From Flavobacterium sp. UBA4098 (GTDB lineage: Bacteria; Bacteroidota; Bacteroidia; Flavobacteriales; Flavobacteriaceae): a DNA stretch of 64,000 nt. Every line of letters starts with the position of its first letter. The stretch's first letter is position 1. The stretch is from the NCBI GenBank assembly GCA_002382495.1, contig DFXW01000015.1:98973-162972 (forward strand). Direction: 5' to 3'. The notes beneath the pieces were generated by a model. It saw only the letters and a program-made list of their open reading frames with translations. It was not told where the DNA came from and did no database searches. The translations under genes were made by a program, and so were the position numbers. Shown here one piece after another: positions 31,542 to 45,900 of the stretch.

Positions 31542-31770
31542 CAGTCTTGAAAATTTTAATTCCCAATATTTGTTCGCAAAACTTGAAGTTTGGACCCGTT
31601 ATTTATTTAAATTGATATTTATTCTTAGAAATAATTCCACTTTAAGCTCTTTTTAATAACAATAATGAAAACAGGAAAACGTTTTCGTGAAATTAGTTTT
31701 CATTTCGTAACTGTCTCATCTGTTGTTTACTAAAATCATCGTATTTTTACAAAAATTAAAATTATTCGAT

Positions 31771-32082
31771 ATGAATTTAACACAAGAAGATTGGATTGCT
31801 CAATTTGAGTCAGACGAAAATGCTGTCATTCTCGATGTGAGAACTGAGATGGAGTTCAATGAAGGCTTTATCGCTGGAGCTATTAATTATGATTTTCATC
31901 AAGGGGCAGCTTTTGTAGCCGATTTAGAAACATTAGATAAATCCAAAAACTACTACGTATATTGTCGTTCAGGGGCAAGAAGTGCTAATGCCTGTGCGAT
32001 TATGAACGAATTGGGTTTTGATAATGTCTATAACTTATTAGGCGGTATTATTGAATGGGACGGCGATATCGTTGAACCCTAA
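31771..32082 (+). CDS. Rhodanese-domain protein
   Basis: From ATG 31771 the product is 103 aa, a single rhodanese domain. It has VILDVRTEMEFNEGFIAGAINYD, the active-site loop YVYCRSGARSANA with the catalytic Cys, and LGFDNVYNLLGGIIEWDG. It should move sulfane sulfur between thiols. An upstream in-frame start at 31723 adds 16 residues of poor quality. It is divergent from the TPMT-HMA/thioredoxin unit, with which it likely shares regulation. Confidence 0.92.
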   Translation: MNLTQEDWIAQFESDENAVILDVRTEMEFNEGFIAGAINYDFHQGAAFVADLETLDKSKNYYVYCRSGARSANACAIMNELGFDNVYNLLGGIIEWDGDIVEP

Positions 32083-32111
32083 ATTACTAACCAACAACAC
32101 AACAACCTATT

Positions 32112-33692
32112 ATGAGTACAATTCCTCAAGAATTTAAAATTACTTCGCCTTTAAATCAAGATACCTATTTAGTTCATGGCGAATTAAAAAAGTGGACAGG
32201 TGCAACTACACCAGTTTACTCCACTATTTCTTCTACGGCTGATTATGCACCCACTTTGTTAGGAACTATTCCTGCAATGGGAGAAAAAGAGGCTATGGAA
32301 GCAGTTGAATCAGCTGATTTAGCTTTCAATAACGGTCAAGGTTTATGGCCCACAATGAAGGTCGTAGATCGCATTCAATGCATGGAAGATTTTGTTACCA
32401 AAATGAAAGACACCCGAGCCGAAGTGGTTAAATTATTAATGTGGGAAATTGGAAAAACCCTTGGCGATTCTGAAAAAGAATTTGACAGAACGGTAGAGTA
32501 CATTTACGATACGATTGATAGTTTGAAAGAATTGAACAGTCGAAGTGCCCATTTCAGTAAAGTGCAAGGCATTCATGCTATGGTTAGAAGAGGGCCTTTA
32601 GGTGTAGTTTTGTGTCTTGGACCTTATAATTATCCTTTGAACGAAACCTTCTCTCTGTTGATTCCTGCTTTGATTATGGGTAATCCGGTCGTTTTTAAAC
32701 CAGCGAAACACGGTGTATTATTGTTGTCTCCACTTTTAGAAGCATTTAGAAGTAGTTTCCCAAAAGGTGCTATTAATATTATTTACGGTAGAGGTAGAGA
32801 AGTGGCTTCGCCAATAATGAAATCAGGAAAGGTTGGCGTTTTGGCTTTGATTGGAAACAGTAAATCGGCTATTGCTTTGCAAGACCAACATCCCAATAAA
32901 AACAGATTGCGTTTAATCTTAGGATTGGAAGCAAAAAATCCTGCAATCATTTTACCAGACGCCGATTTGGATTTGGCAATCCAAGAATGTATTACAGGTT
33001 CGTTATCATTTAATGGGCAACGTTGTACCGCTTTGAAAGTGTTGTATGTTCACGAATCAATTGCACAAGAATTCAATACGCGTTTTGCTGCAAAAGTAGA
33101 CGCTTTGGCTTTTGGAAATCCATGGGAAAAAGGAGTGATGTTGACGCCTCTTCCAGAAAAAGAAAAACCAGCCTATATTCAAGAATTGATTGACGATGCG
33201 AAAGCCAACGGCGCTCAAATTTTGAATGCAAAAGGAGGGGAGCATAGCGACAACTATATCTTTCCAGCGGTTTTATACCCAGTGAACAAAAACATGCGTG
33301 TGTACCACGAGGAGCAATTTGGTCCTGTGGTGCCAATCATTTCGTTTAAAGATATTCAAGAGCCGTTGAATGATATGGCCGAATCGAATTACGGACAACA
33401 AGTGAGTTTGTTTGGAAAAGATATCAAAACGATTGCACCGCTAATTGATACCTTGGTTAACTTAGTGTGTAGAGTAAACTTGAACAGTTCGTGTCAAAGA
33501 GGTCCCGATGTGTTCCCGTTTACAGGTCGTAAAGATTCTGCTGTAGGAACCTTAAGTATCCATGATGCTTTGCGTTCATTCTCAATTAGAACCTTTGTAG
33601 CGTCAAAAGACAATGAGTATAATAATGCTATTTTACAAGAATTATTAAATAGTAAAGAGTCTAATTTTATCAATACGGATTACATCTTGTAA
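32112..33692 (+). CDS. Aldehyde dehydrogenase, GapN-like (NADP-dependent glyceraldehyde-3-phosphate dehydrogenase)
   Basis: The 526-aa protein has the full aldehyde dehydrogenase fold. The catalytic Cys305 lies in FNGQRCTALK and the general base Glu273 in LGLEAKNPAIIL. GPYNYPLNETFSLLIPALIMGN and the C-terminal CQRGPDVFPFTGRKDSAVGT are characteristic of non-phosphorylating GapN, which oxidises glyceraldehyde 3-phosphate to 3-phosphoglycerate with NADP, giving NADPH. It is 29 bases after the rhodanese gene and has a terminator behind it. Substrate assignment is by motif only. Confidence 0.85.
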   Translation: MSTIPQEFKITSPLNQDTYLVHGELKKWTGATTPVYSTISSTADYAPTLLGTIPAMGEKEAMEAVESADLAFNNGQGLWPTMKVVDRIQCMEDFVTKMKDTRAEVVKLLMWEIGKTLGDSEKEFDRTVEYIYDTIDSLKELNSRSAHFSKVQGIHAMVRRGPLGVVLCLGPYNYPLNETFSLLIPALIMGNPVVFKPAKHGVLLLSPLLEAFRSSFPKGAINIIYGRGREVASPIMKSGKVGVLALIGNSKSAIALQDQHPNKNRLRLILGLEAKNPAIILPDADLDLAIQECITGSLSFNGQRCTALKVLYVHESIAQEFNTRFAAKVDALAFGNPWEKGVMLTPLPEKEKPAYIQELIDDAKANGAQILNAKGGEHSDNYIFPAVLYPVNKNMRVYHEEQFGPVVPIISFKDIQEPLNDMAESNYGQQVSLFGKDIKTIAPLIDTLVNLVCRVNLNSSCQRGPDVFPFTGRKDSAVGTLSIHDALRSFSIRTFVASKDNEYNNAILQELLNSKESNFINTDYIL

Positions 33693-33713
33693 GAAAAATT
33701 AGTTTAAATTTTT

Positions 33714-33752
33714 AAAAACGTCATGTTTCAATGAAATATGACGTTTTTTTTA
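33714..33752 (+). terminator. Terminator after the gapN-like gene
   Basis: AAAAACGTCAT and ATGACGTTTTT arms enclose a 13-base loop, followed by a T run. It separates the dehydrogenase from the giant adhesin gene. TACATTTG at 33753-33760, directly after it, is a candidate -7 element for the giant gene and would give a leader of about 200 bases. Confidence 0.75.
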
Positions 33753-33966
33753 TACATTTGTTAACAATTTTATGTTAATAAATATTTTGCCTCAACCGTA
33801 AAGCTCTTTGTTTTCTTAGGAAATATCTGGCTTTAACTAGTTGTGTGTTATTTATTACAGGTAAATTGATTTTAGATTTTACACGGATATTTTGATAGAT
33901 ATTGATTACAAAAACTTAAAGAAAAGAAGCTAAATAGATACTATTTTCTTCTTTTAAATTTAATTT

Positions 33967-36900
33967 ATGAAAAATAATATAAAAAATCACCAATTGTTTC
34001 AAACGGTATTGTTAGCATTATGTTTATTTGTTACATTACCTTCTTTTTCTAAAGAGAAACATCTATTAAACACTAGTAATAACTCAGGTTTACATCCAAG
34101 TAGTATTCATACTAGCGCTGATAAATCGACAAGTATACATGCAATAGCAGGTCCAACAATAACCATTCAACCTTCTTCACAACCTATTTGTGCTGGAAGT
34201 TCAGTTACTTTTTCTGTAACAGCTACAGGAACCGGAACTTTGAATTACCAATGGAGAAAAAATGGTACTCCTATTTTAGGAGAAACTTCGGCGTCTTTAA
34301 CACTTACAAATGTTTCAAGTGCTGATACTGGTTCACTTTATAGTTGTGCAATCACCGATAGCAGTGATACTACAATATCTAGTGATGCAACTTTAACGGT
34401 TAATCCGAACATCAATCCAGGCTTCACTCAAGTTGCTTCGATTTGTTCAGGAGCTACATTGTCTGCATTGCCCACTAATTCTACTAATGGTATTACTGGT
34501 TCATGGTCACCGGCTTTAAATAATACTGCCACAACCACATATACATTTACCCCAACTGCAGGTCAATGTGCTACTACAGCCACAATGACAATTACAGTAA
34601 ATCCTAATATAACACCAACTTTCTCACAGGTTGCACCGATTTGTTATGGAGCCACATTGACAGCATTGCCCACTACATCTAGTAATGGTATTACTGGTTC
34701 ATGGTCACCAGCTTTAAATAATACTGCCACAACTACGTATACATTTACCCCAACTGCAGGTCAATGTGCTACAACGGCTTCAATGACAATTTCAGTAAAT
34801 TCATTACCTGTATTATCGCCTATAGGTAATACTAGTACAATTTGTTTAGGTCAATCTACCACTTTATCAGTTTCAGGAGCTGCAAGTTATTTATGGAGCA
34901 CAGGAAGTTCTTCTAGTTCTATAACTGTTAATCCAACATCTAATGCTACATATAGTATTACTGGAACTGGAGTTAATGGTTGTATAAAAACAGAAACGTT
35001 TACAGTACAAGTAAACTCTTTACCTACAATTACTATTTCTGGGAATTCAACAATTTGTAATGGAACAAGCACGACATTAAATGCTTCGGGTGCTACTTCT
35101 TATACTTGGAGTACAGGTAGTAATTTAAATCAAATTACTGTCAATCCAAGTTCAAACACTTCTTATACTGTTACAGGAACAGATAGTAACTCGTGTTCAA
35201 ATACTAAAACTATAAATGTTTTAGTTAATGCGATTCCTACTGCTTCAGTTAGTGCAACATCTCCAATTTGTTCAGGTAATACAGCCTTTTTTACTATAAC
35301 TGGCACACCTTTAGCAACAGTTACTTATACAATTAATTCAGGATCAAATGTGACCAAAGTTTTGGATAATAGTGGTGTGGCTAATGTAACTATACCAGGT
35401 GTTAGCACGAACCAAACTATTAATTTAGTTTCGGTAGTGACATTATCGGGTTGTCAGAACACTTCTTTTTCAACTCCTTCTGCTATAATACAAGTAAATT
35501 CTATTCCAACTCCACCAGTTACTTCACCACTTTCTATATGTCAAAATTCAGCGTCGACTGTATTAACTGTATTAACATCGGCAGGTGGTACATTAAATTG
35601 GTATAATTCAGCTACAGGAGGAACAGGATCTTCTTCGGCTCCAATAACTAACACAACAAATGTTGTTACAACAAACTATTATGTAAGTCAAACTGTTGAT
35701 GGATGTGAGAGCGCGCGCTCACTTTTGGCTGTTACTATTAAGTCATTACCAGCATCTCCGACTGTTTCTTCGTCTTTAAGTTATTGTATTGGAGAAACAG
35801 CTCCAATTCTTACGGCTACTGGAAGTGATTTAAAATGGTACACTTTATCAAGTGGAGGAACATCTACAAGTACTCCGTCAGCTATTAATACAGCTTCTGC
35901 ATCAAATACTAATTACTATGTAAGCCAAACAGTTAATGGTTGTGAAGGACCAAGATCAACTATTAATGTAGTTGTAAATACTATTCCTTTAAAGCCAGCA
36001 ACAACAACTTCAATCACCTATTGTCAAAATGCATCAGCATCACCACTAGGCGCAACCGGAAGTGCAATTAAATGGTATACAGTCTCTTCTGGAGGTACAG
36101 CTTCAAATACTGCTCCAATACCTGACACTTCAATTGCAGGAACTACTTATTATTATGTAAGTCAGACCATTAATGGTTGTGAAAGTGCAAGAGAAACAGT
36201 TGAGGTAGTAGTTAAAGGTACTCCAAGTATCCCAACTGTAACTTCGCCACTTTCTATATGTCAAAATTCAGCGTCGACTGCTTTAACTGCATTGGTGTCA
36301 GCGGGAGGTACATTGAATTGGTATAATTCTGCTACAGGCGGAACAGGATCTTCTACTGCTCCAATGACTAATACAGCAAATGTTGTTACAACTAACTATT
36401 ATGTAAGTCAAACTGTAGATGGATGTGAGAGTGTGCGTACACTTTTGGCTGTTACTGTTATGGCTTTACCAGCAGCTCCATCTGTTAGTTCGTCCTTAAG
36501 TTATTGTATTGGAGAAACAGCTCCAGTTCTTACAGCTACTGGAAGTGATTTAAAATGGTACAATTTATCAAGTGGAGGAACTTCTACAAGTACTCCATCA
36601 GCTATAAATACCTCTTCTGCATCCAATACAAATTATTTTGTAAGCCAAACGGTTAATGGTTGTGAAGGACCAAGATCAACTATTAATGTAGTTGTGAATT
36701 CGATACCTTCAAATCCAACAATTTCTTCTAACCTTATTACCTATTGTCAAAATGGATCAGCTGTTCCACTAACCGCAACAGGTAGTAGTTTAAAATGGTA
36801 TACCACTGCAACTGGCGGAACAGGTTCTACAACAGCACCTACTCCAAGTACAGTAACCGCTACTACAACAGCTTATTATGTAAGTCAAACAGTTAATGGT

Positions 36901-39900
36901 TGTGAAAGTGGTAGAACAAAAATAGATGTTTTAGTTAATCCAACTCCATTGGCTCCATCTGTGAATAGTCCTTTAACGTATTGTCAAAATGAAATTGCTC
37001 CAGCGTTAATTGCTCCTTCAACATCAGGAACATTAAAATGGTATTTGTCTTCAACAGGAAATGGAGCATTTGTTACTCCACCAACACCAAGCACTTCATC
37101 TGTTGGGTCATTAAATTATTATGTAAGTCAAACTATTAATGGTTGTGAAAGTCCTAGGTCTTCCATTATAGTAAATATAAATGCTTTGCCATCAGTAAGC
37201 GCTGGATTAGATCAAACTGTTTGTGCGGGTAGTACGGTAATTCTGGCAGGAAGTGGTGCAAGTACTTATGTATGGAATAATAATGTGATAAATAATACAG
37301 CTTTTATTCCTACTGCAACTGCGAATTACAATGTAACGGTTACTGATACAAATGGTTGTTCAAATTCTGATCAAGTTGTAGTTACGGTCAATCCAATTCC
37401 GACTAATCCAACAACTCCTACTAGCCTTATTACTTATTGTCAAAACGCTATTGCTGTTCCACTAGCTGCTTCTGGTAGTTCCTTAAAATGGTATTCTGCA
37501 GCAACAGGAGGCATTGGTGCTACAACAGCGCCAACCCCAAATACATCGATCGCTACAACAACATCATATTATGTAAGTCAAACAGTTAATGGTTGTGAAA
37601 GTGGTAGAACAAAAATTGATGTATTGGTAAATTCATCGCCATCGGCACCACCAGTAATTAGTACATTAACCTATTGTTTGGGAGAGATAGCTCCAACTTT
37701 ATCAACATCAACTGTTACAGGGAATACTTTAAAATGGTATTCTGTGTCAACAGGAGGTAGTTCATTATCTTCCATTATTCCAAGTACTTCAAACTCGGGT
37801 GTGACTTCGTATTTTGTTAGTCAAACTAATAATGATAATTGCGAAAGTCCTCGTTCTGAGATATCAGTAACAGTTAATACGATTCCCTTGGCACCTGTTG
37901 TTAGCCCAACGATTAGTTATTGTAAAGGTGCAACAGCCATTCCTTTAAATGCAACAGCAACTTCTGGAAATACCTTACGTTGGTACACTGTTATATCAGG
38001 AGGGACTCCGCTACCTGGAGTACCAACTCCAAGTACAGCAACTGTAGGTGATACTACTTATTATGTGAGCCAACTTTCTTCAGCAACAGGTTGTGAAAGT
38101 GCTAGAGCAAGCGTAGTTGTTACAGTGAAAGCTATTCCAAGTATTCCAGCATTTACAAGTTCTGTTACATTATGTCAATTTTCTTCAGCACCAACATTAA
38201 CAGCAACCGCTTCAGCTGGAGGTACATTAAATTGGTATTCGACCGCTTCAGGAGGTTCAGGTTCTTTAATAGCACCAACACCTAATACTAATACTGTTAA
38301 CTTAAGTTCGTATTTTGTAAGTCAAACTATTAATGGTTGTGAAGGACCAAGAGGAACTATTTCGGTTACTGTTAACCCAACTCCAGTAAATCCGACAATT
38401 GGTTCTGTCGTTAATCCAAGTTGTACTTTGCCTACTGGAAGTGTGCAGTTAAATAATTTACCTACTGGAAGTGATATACCTTATGGAACTTGGACGGTGA
38501 CTAAAATACCTGGAGGAGAAACCTATTCTAATGCTACCAGTACATATACAATTTCAAATTTAAATTCTGGAACCTATACATTTACCGTTTCTAATGGACT
38601 TTGTACTTCTTCAAGTTCTGTTGCAGTTACAATTACGGCACTACCTGTTCAAGCAGCACCGGTAATTGGTACAATTGTACAACCTACCTGTACAGTAGCC
38701 ACTGGTAGTATTACATTAAATAATTTACCATCAGGGAATTGGAGTTTAACTTCTAATACAGGTGGTATTATTTCAGGTTCAGGAAATTCAACTACTATTT
38801 CAGGTCTTGTTCCTGGAACTTATTTCTATACAGTAAAGAATATTTCAAGTGATTGTATTTCTATTGCATCATCAAATGTAGTGATTGCAAATCAACCTTT
38901 TACGCCTTCAGCTCCCAATATAATTTCACCTCAATTCTTTGTTACGGGTGCCAAAGTAGGCGATTTAGTAACACCTTCAGGTTCTATAAAATGGTATTTG
39001 GTTCCAAGTGGAGGAGCAGTTTTAAATCCATTAACAACACTTGTTTCTGGAAATTATTATGCATCAGAAACTTTGGGTAGTTGTGAAAGTTCAAGATTTC
39101 AGACTTTAATTACAGTAGACGCTCCAACTAATGGAGGAATAGTCAATGCTGTAGGTGCTTCAACAATTTGTTCTGGAAGTTCGGCAAATCTGAAATTGAC
39201 AACCTATGTTGGAAGTGTAATAAAATGGCAATCTTCTGTTGATAATTCAACTTGGATTGACATTCCAAATACATCTTCAATTGACACTTATTCGACACCA
39301 AATTTAACATCATCTTTATACTATAGATCAGTTGTGCAAAGTGGTGTTTCATCAGTCGAATACTCTCTTCCTGCTTTTATTACAGTGAATGCACCAAGTA
39401 ATGCTGGTACTTTATCGGCAACTAATAATGGTGTATGTAGAGACACTGCTGGAGGTTTACTAACTTTAAATACATCAAGTAAAGTCGGAACAATTGTTCA
39501 ATGGCAACAATCTACTAATAATGGTATTAGCTGGTCTAATATATCAAATACAGCGGATACTTATAATGCCCCAGCTTTAAGTCAAAAAACTCAGTATAGA
39601 GTTGAGGTTAGGAATGGATTATGTTCTTCTGCTTTTTCTAATATTGTTGAAATTTTAGTAAAAGACACTCCAACTATTGCAGATACTCCTAACCAAGCAG
39701 TTTGTTTTGGCGATACATTAGATTTAGGAGAAGATTTTATTCAAGGAAATACCTATTCTTTGATTTCAAATAGTGGGTTTTCAAGTAGTTTAGGAGGAAA
39801 AATAAATTTTCTATTCGATACATTAGGAACACAAAACTTTACTTATACGATCACAAATGCAATTACAAATTGTTCAGTTCAAGATCAATTTCAGGTAACT

Positions 39901-42900
39901 ACGAATCCAATTCCAGCTGCCGCTGTGATTTCAAATATTACAATTTGTGAAGGTAACACAATAGCAATAGGAGCTAATTCTGTAACTGGGTCAACTTATT
40001 CATGGATTAGCTCACCAGCTGGTCCGATATTATCAGGTGCAAACCCAACAGTAACTCCTGGCGTTACTACTACTTATAATTTAATAGAAACTACTTCAAA
40101 AGGATGTACAAAATCAAGTAATGTAATTATAACAGTTTTACCTGATCCAACATCTTCTATCACAACTGGTCCTTCAGTAATATGTGAATCGGATACTAAT
40201 GTTTTTATTGAAGCTTCCGTATCCAATGATTTTGATGCTATTGCATGGGAAGTTGTTCCTCCAAGTGCAGGAAATATTTATGTAATTCCAAATACATTTG
40301 GTAAACAAATAGAATTTACTCCTACAGCTTCGGGAATTTTAAATGGAACCGCAACAGTTCGTCATAGGCTTACTAATAAATGTGGTGTTGTTCAAGCACC
40401 TGTTGATTTTCCTATTACGATTCAAAAGCAAGCTGTTGCCAATGCAGGTTTAGCAGTTTCAACCTGTGACACCAATGGTGTACAATTAAATGGTGCTGGA
40501 TCTACTAATGCCACTACCTATACCTGGACAAAACCGACAAACATTACTGGAACTTTGACACCAGCTAATTCGGCTACACCAACCTATATACCAAGTCCGG
40601 ATGATGTTGCCAATTATACTAGTCCAATACAATTTACCTTAAAAACGAGTTCAGGAAGTGCATGTACAACAAATCTACCTGCTACTGTTAATGTGACGAT
40701 TATCAAAAAGCCAGTTATTAGTGCTGGACCTGCAAATACAACAATTTGCGAAGGTTCAGATTATATTGTTGTAGGGTCTTCGAAAGATACAAATACAGCT
40801 TCTTTTGTATGGAAAACTTCAGGTGATGGTCAATTCACTAATGGTACTACAATTGCACCTACTTATACACCAGGGGTTCAAGATAAAATAAATGGCACAG
40901 TTACAATTACTTTCGAAGCTACAGGGAATTTTCCTTGTACAACGGTAACTTCACAAACGGTAATTTCAATTACTAAAAAACCAGTTTTAAATTATAGCAA
41001 TCAAGTGGTTTGTGGAGATGTTAATGCTCCAATTTTAATTGCTGGTAGTATTCAAAATGCAGGAATAATTGTATGGAGTTCAACTGGGGCGGGAACTTTT
41101 GATGATGCAAGTAAACAAAATCCATACTATACTCCTAACGTTTCGGATATGGGTAGGACTATTACTTTCAATGTTAAAGTATATCCTAAAAATGGATGTG
41201 ATCCTACAGTGATAGTAGAAAAAGATATTGATTATACTATAAATGCAAAACCAGTTGTTTCTGCAGGTTCACCTGCAACAATATGTGAGGGCCAAACATA
41301 TACATTAGATACAGCTACAAGTGATAATGCTTTTGTTACTTGGTCATCAGCATCAGGAATTTTTAATGATGTAAATCAGACAAATCCTAGATTTACTCCA
41401 AATCCATCTGTAAGTTCCGTTACTTTAACTATTACGGGTACTCAGCCTGGTTGTACAGCGGTAACTGACAATATGGTATTAACCATTCAGAAAAAACCGC
41501 AAGCTATTGCTGATAATGGATTACCGCAAGTCATCTGTCAAGGAGATTCATTTTATTTTAATGCTTCGGCACCCTATTCAAGTTCAGTCTTATGGCAAAT
41601 TGAAAGCCCAGGTACCAGTGGAACTTTAAATAATCCTACTAGTATCTCAGCTAGTTATACTTCGGGTACAAATGAATCAGGAACAGTTACATTTAGTTTA
41701 ACCGCTAATCCACTTTCTCCTGGCTGTACTACTTCTGTACCAGCTAGATCTGTAACACAAATAACAATAGTTCCAAAACCTACAGTTACATTTAGTGCTA
41801 CCACAGTTGCTCAAAGAACAATATGCGAAGGTGGCAACTATGTTGTAAGTTCAGCTAACGCCACTAATTTTAGTAGTTTAAATTGGTCAACATCGGGTGA
41901 TGGTACTTTCATATCAGGTGCTGCAACTTTGACGCCTACCTATAGACCGGGCACTTTAGATAAAGCGAACGGTTCTGTAATATTGAAACTAAATGCCGAA
42001 AAAAATACCCCTTGTCCTGCAGATGCAGAAGATTCTATTCAGTTAATCATTACTAAAAACCCTGTTATTACAGTTGTCAATTCTAGTTTGGATATATGTG
42101 CAGGAACAGCAGTGCCAATAACTGGACCAGGTGTGTATTTTGGAATTCAAGCGGATAATTTTGATGATTTGAGATGGACTAGTTCTGGAAATGGCGTATT
42201 TACAAATTCAATACCAACCAATATAACAACAGCAAATTCATATACTCCTACTGCTGCTGATATTGCCTCTGGGTCGGTTATACTAACTTTAAAAGCATCA
42301 AGAACAGCATTAAATTGTAATTCATTGACTACTCAAGCAATTACTCTTAATTTTATAAAGGGACCACAAATTGATGCTGGGCCAGCAACTGCTACTATAT
42401 GTGAAAATAGTAACTATACTACTTCATTAGCAACTGCAATCGATTATAAAAATTTGACTTGGTCCTCAAATGGTACAGGTACATTCTTAAATAACACCTC
42501 ACTAAAAACGGCTGTTTATACACCTTCATTAGCCGATATTGCTAGGGGATCTATTACTTTAACTTTAACTGCAATAGGTAATTCATGTAATGCGCCTTCA
42601 ACAGATAATATCATTTTATCTTTCCATAAATTACCTCAAATTACGGTTCCAAATGATACTAGTATTTGTGAGAGTAGCACTTCTTATGCAATTTCTGGAT
42701 CCAATGTTATAGATGGTGGAGCGTTAAGCTGGACATCAGATGGAATTGGAGGTCGTTTTTCGGATGCTACCATATTTGATCCTACTTATTTTCCTTCCGC
42801 TCAAGATGTAACTAGAGGTTTTGTTAATCTTACCTTAACCGCAGCAGCAACTGCGGAATGTAGTACTCCAAAATCAAAGTCATTTAAAATTACTTTTGTA

Positions 42901-45900
42901 AAATTGCCAACGGTAAATGCAGGTCCTGATATGAATACCTGCGATTTATCTTTTACAGTTTTGAATGCTACCGCCGCAAACTATAGTGCTATTGAATGGA
43001 CTGCAGACGGTTCAGGATCGTTGGAGCCGAGTTCGATTGATAAATTAGAAGCTATCTATAATCCACTTACTGCTCAAACAGGATCAGTAACCTTGACATT
43101 GACAGTAACTCCATTAGCTGCTTGTTTGAGTACAGGAACAATTTCTGATGCTATGCAAGCTACATTTATAGCTAAACCTACAGTTACAACTATTCCTCAA
43201 GCTGATATTTGTGCTGATAGTCCAAACACCACAATTATTGGTACTACAATTGCAAATGCATTGTCGTATGAATGGACTTCAACTACTGGGACTACTTTTG
43301 TAAATAAAAATGTTCTTGAACCTGTAATTACAGCAAGTGCATTAGATATAATTAATGGTTATGTAGTGTTGAAAGTCACAGCTAAACCTAATGCGCCTTG
43401 TATTGAGGAAGTTTCACGTAATGTTCGTATTGAGATTAAACCGTTGGCTACTGTTACCGTAACTAATGATTTAACAGTATGTATGATCGATGCAGATAAT
43501 AATGGACAATTAGATCCTAAAACCTTATCGGCTACTTTTACCAATAGAACTGAAACAGATCCAACTTCAATTTTTTGGGAAATAATTAGTGGAAAAGGTA
43601 GTTTAGAAAATGCAAATACAACAACACCACTATTTAAACCTGCTTATGATACGGATACAGTTAAAATTCGTGTAAGTGTTAAAAATGTAACACCTTGTGC
43701 TGGAGTGGAATTTAAAGAATTTACTTTAAAAGCGGTTCAAAAACCAGTAGTTACTTTATTAAAAACCACTGATAGAGTTTGTAGTTCTGCTTTGACTTAC
43801 AATTTAACAGGAAACACGGTTTTAGATCCAACGAATAGAGTAGAGTGGACAAGAGTAGCTCCATCAGGAACTGGTAATTTTGGCAACCCAACTATTGCCA
43901 ATACTACCTATACGTTTAGTGCTGCAGATAGAGCTAATGGATCAGTTAAGCTTCGTCTTACTGCCTTTGCAGATCCATTGTGTTCTTCATTATCAACGTA
44001 TCAAGAGATTACTATTGTTATTGATAAAGCACCAACTGCAATTATTAATTTAAGTCTTCCTTTAGCTGTTTGTGCCGGAGAAACTTTTACCGCAACAGCA
44101 ATTAATCCCGATGGGAATACATTAGTATGGACTGAAATTAATGGAAATCATGGTACGTTTGTAAATGGAACATTGGACACTGCTACATTCAATCAATCTT
44201 TGAATAATAATTCCAACTTTGAAATACAATTAACATCAAGTACCACTTCTGCTTGTGCACCAAAAGTGGTTTCTCAAATAATTACAGTTCAGCCAAAACC
44301 AACTATTGATGCTGGCGCTTCTGTTCAATATAATTGTAGTTCGCAACCTTTTGTTATCTCAGGGGTTACGGGAACTAATTATGATAGCGTGTTATGGACC
44401 ATTGATGATGGATCTAGTAGTAGTATAGGATTTAGTAATCCTACGGATATGAATCCAACATTTACACCAACCCAAACCCAAATTAATGCTGGTCAGATAG
44501 TTTTGAAAGTTATTGCCAAAGCAAAATCACCATGTGGAACTACGTTTGATGTATGGGATACCATCATATTACATTTTACACCAACCCAATCGGTTAATTT
44601 TATCGCTCCTACTTCAATTTGTGAAGGCGATACAATTTCTTTAGTTGGTTCAGCACCTAATTCTAATTCTGTGGCTTGGTCAACAAGTTCTACTACGGCT
44701 ATAACGGGCTTTTCTAATCCAACGGGATTGAATTCAGTTTATATTCCTTCTGCATTAGATTTGAGCTTGCAAAAAGTGACCTTAACATTAACAGGAACAA
44801 CCAATTCCAATTGCCCATCAGCTTCAGAGTCTATTGAAGTATTAATTAAGAAAAAACCAATAGCTAATGCAGGTGCTCCAGTTACATTATGCCAAGGCTC
44901 AGGTAATTATGTTGTGAATGATGCAACAGCAGATCATTATGATCCTTCAGTTTTGACTAATATCAATTGGGCTGTAGTTTCAGGACCAGCAACCATTCTT
45001 AATCCAAATTCATTAACACCTACCATCAGGCCTACAGGAGTTGGTGAAATCGTATTAACTTTATCTGTAAACGGCTATACTGAATGCAATAGTATTGCAG
45101 TAGCGACAAAAACAATAACAATTGTTCCGCCACCTGTGGTAACTATTCCTTTAGTAAAAACAATTTGCGAAGGAAGTACTTTAACTCTTACAACCGCCGA
45201 TGTGGCTGCTATTAATAGTAGTTCGGTAAGTTGGGCTGCATCATTAGGGACATTCTCACCTAATAATAGTTCGGCAACAGTTTATACTCCATCGGTAGGA
45301 CAAACTGGCTTGGTCAATCTAAATTTAACGGCTAATGGTTCAGGTGGTTGTACTAGTGTAACTAGATCTATTGCACTTACAATTATTCCTAAACCAGTTG
45401 TAAATGCTGGTGTAGATGGTACTATTTGTCAATCAGGAACATTTGGTGTTTCAGGTGCTAGTATTCAAAATGCAGCATCGTATTCATGGGGAGTTTCAGG
45501 CCCTGCCACCATCCAAACGGGGACAGAAAACACTTTGACACCTCTTATTATTCCTAATAATGGAGCTTCAGGTAACGTCACCGTGACTTTAACAGCAGTA
45601 GGAGTAGGGACATGTCCAATACCTATTTCTGATAATTTAACAGTTCTAATTAATCCTGCACCAGTTGTTAATGCTGGAACTGATGATAAACTGTGTGAAG
45701 GAACAACATCTTATGCATTAAATGGTTCAGTTTCCAATGCTGCTTCAGGGACTACTTATACTTGGACAACAGATGGAAGTGGTACAATTCAAACTACTGC
45801 AGATCCATTGAAACCAATATATATACCAGGTGGTAATGATTTCAATTCAGTTACAGGAATAAAAGTATTACGATTTGATTTAAAGGCAACTTCTACTAAC

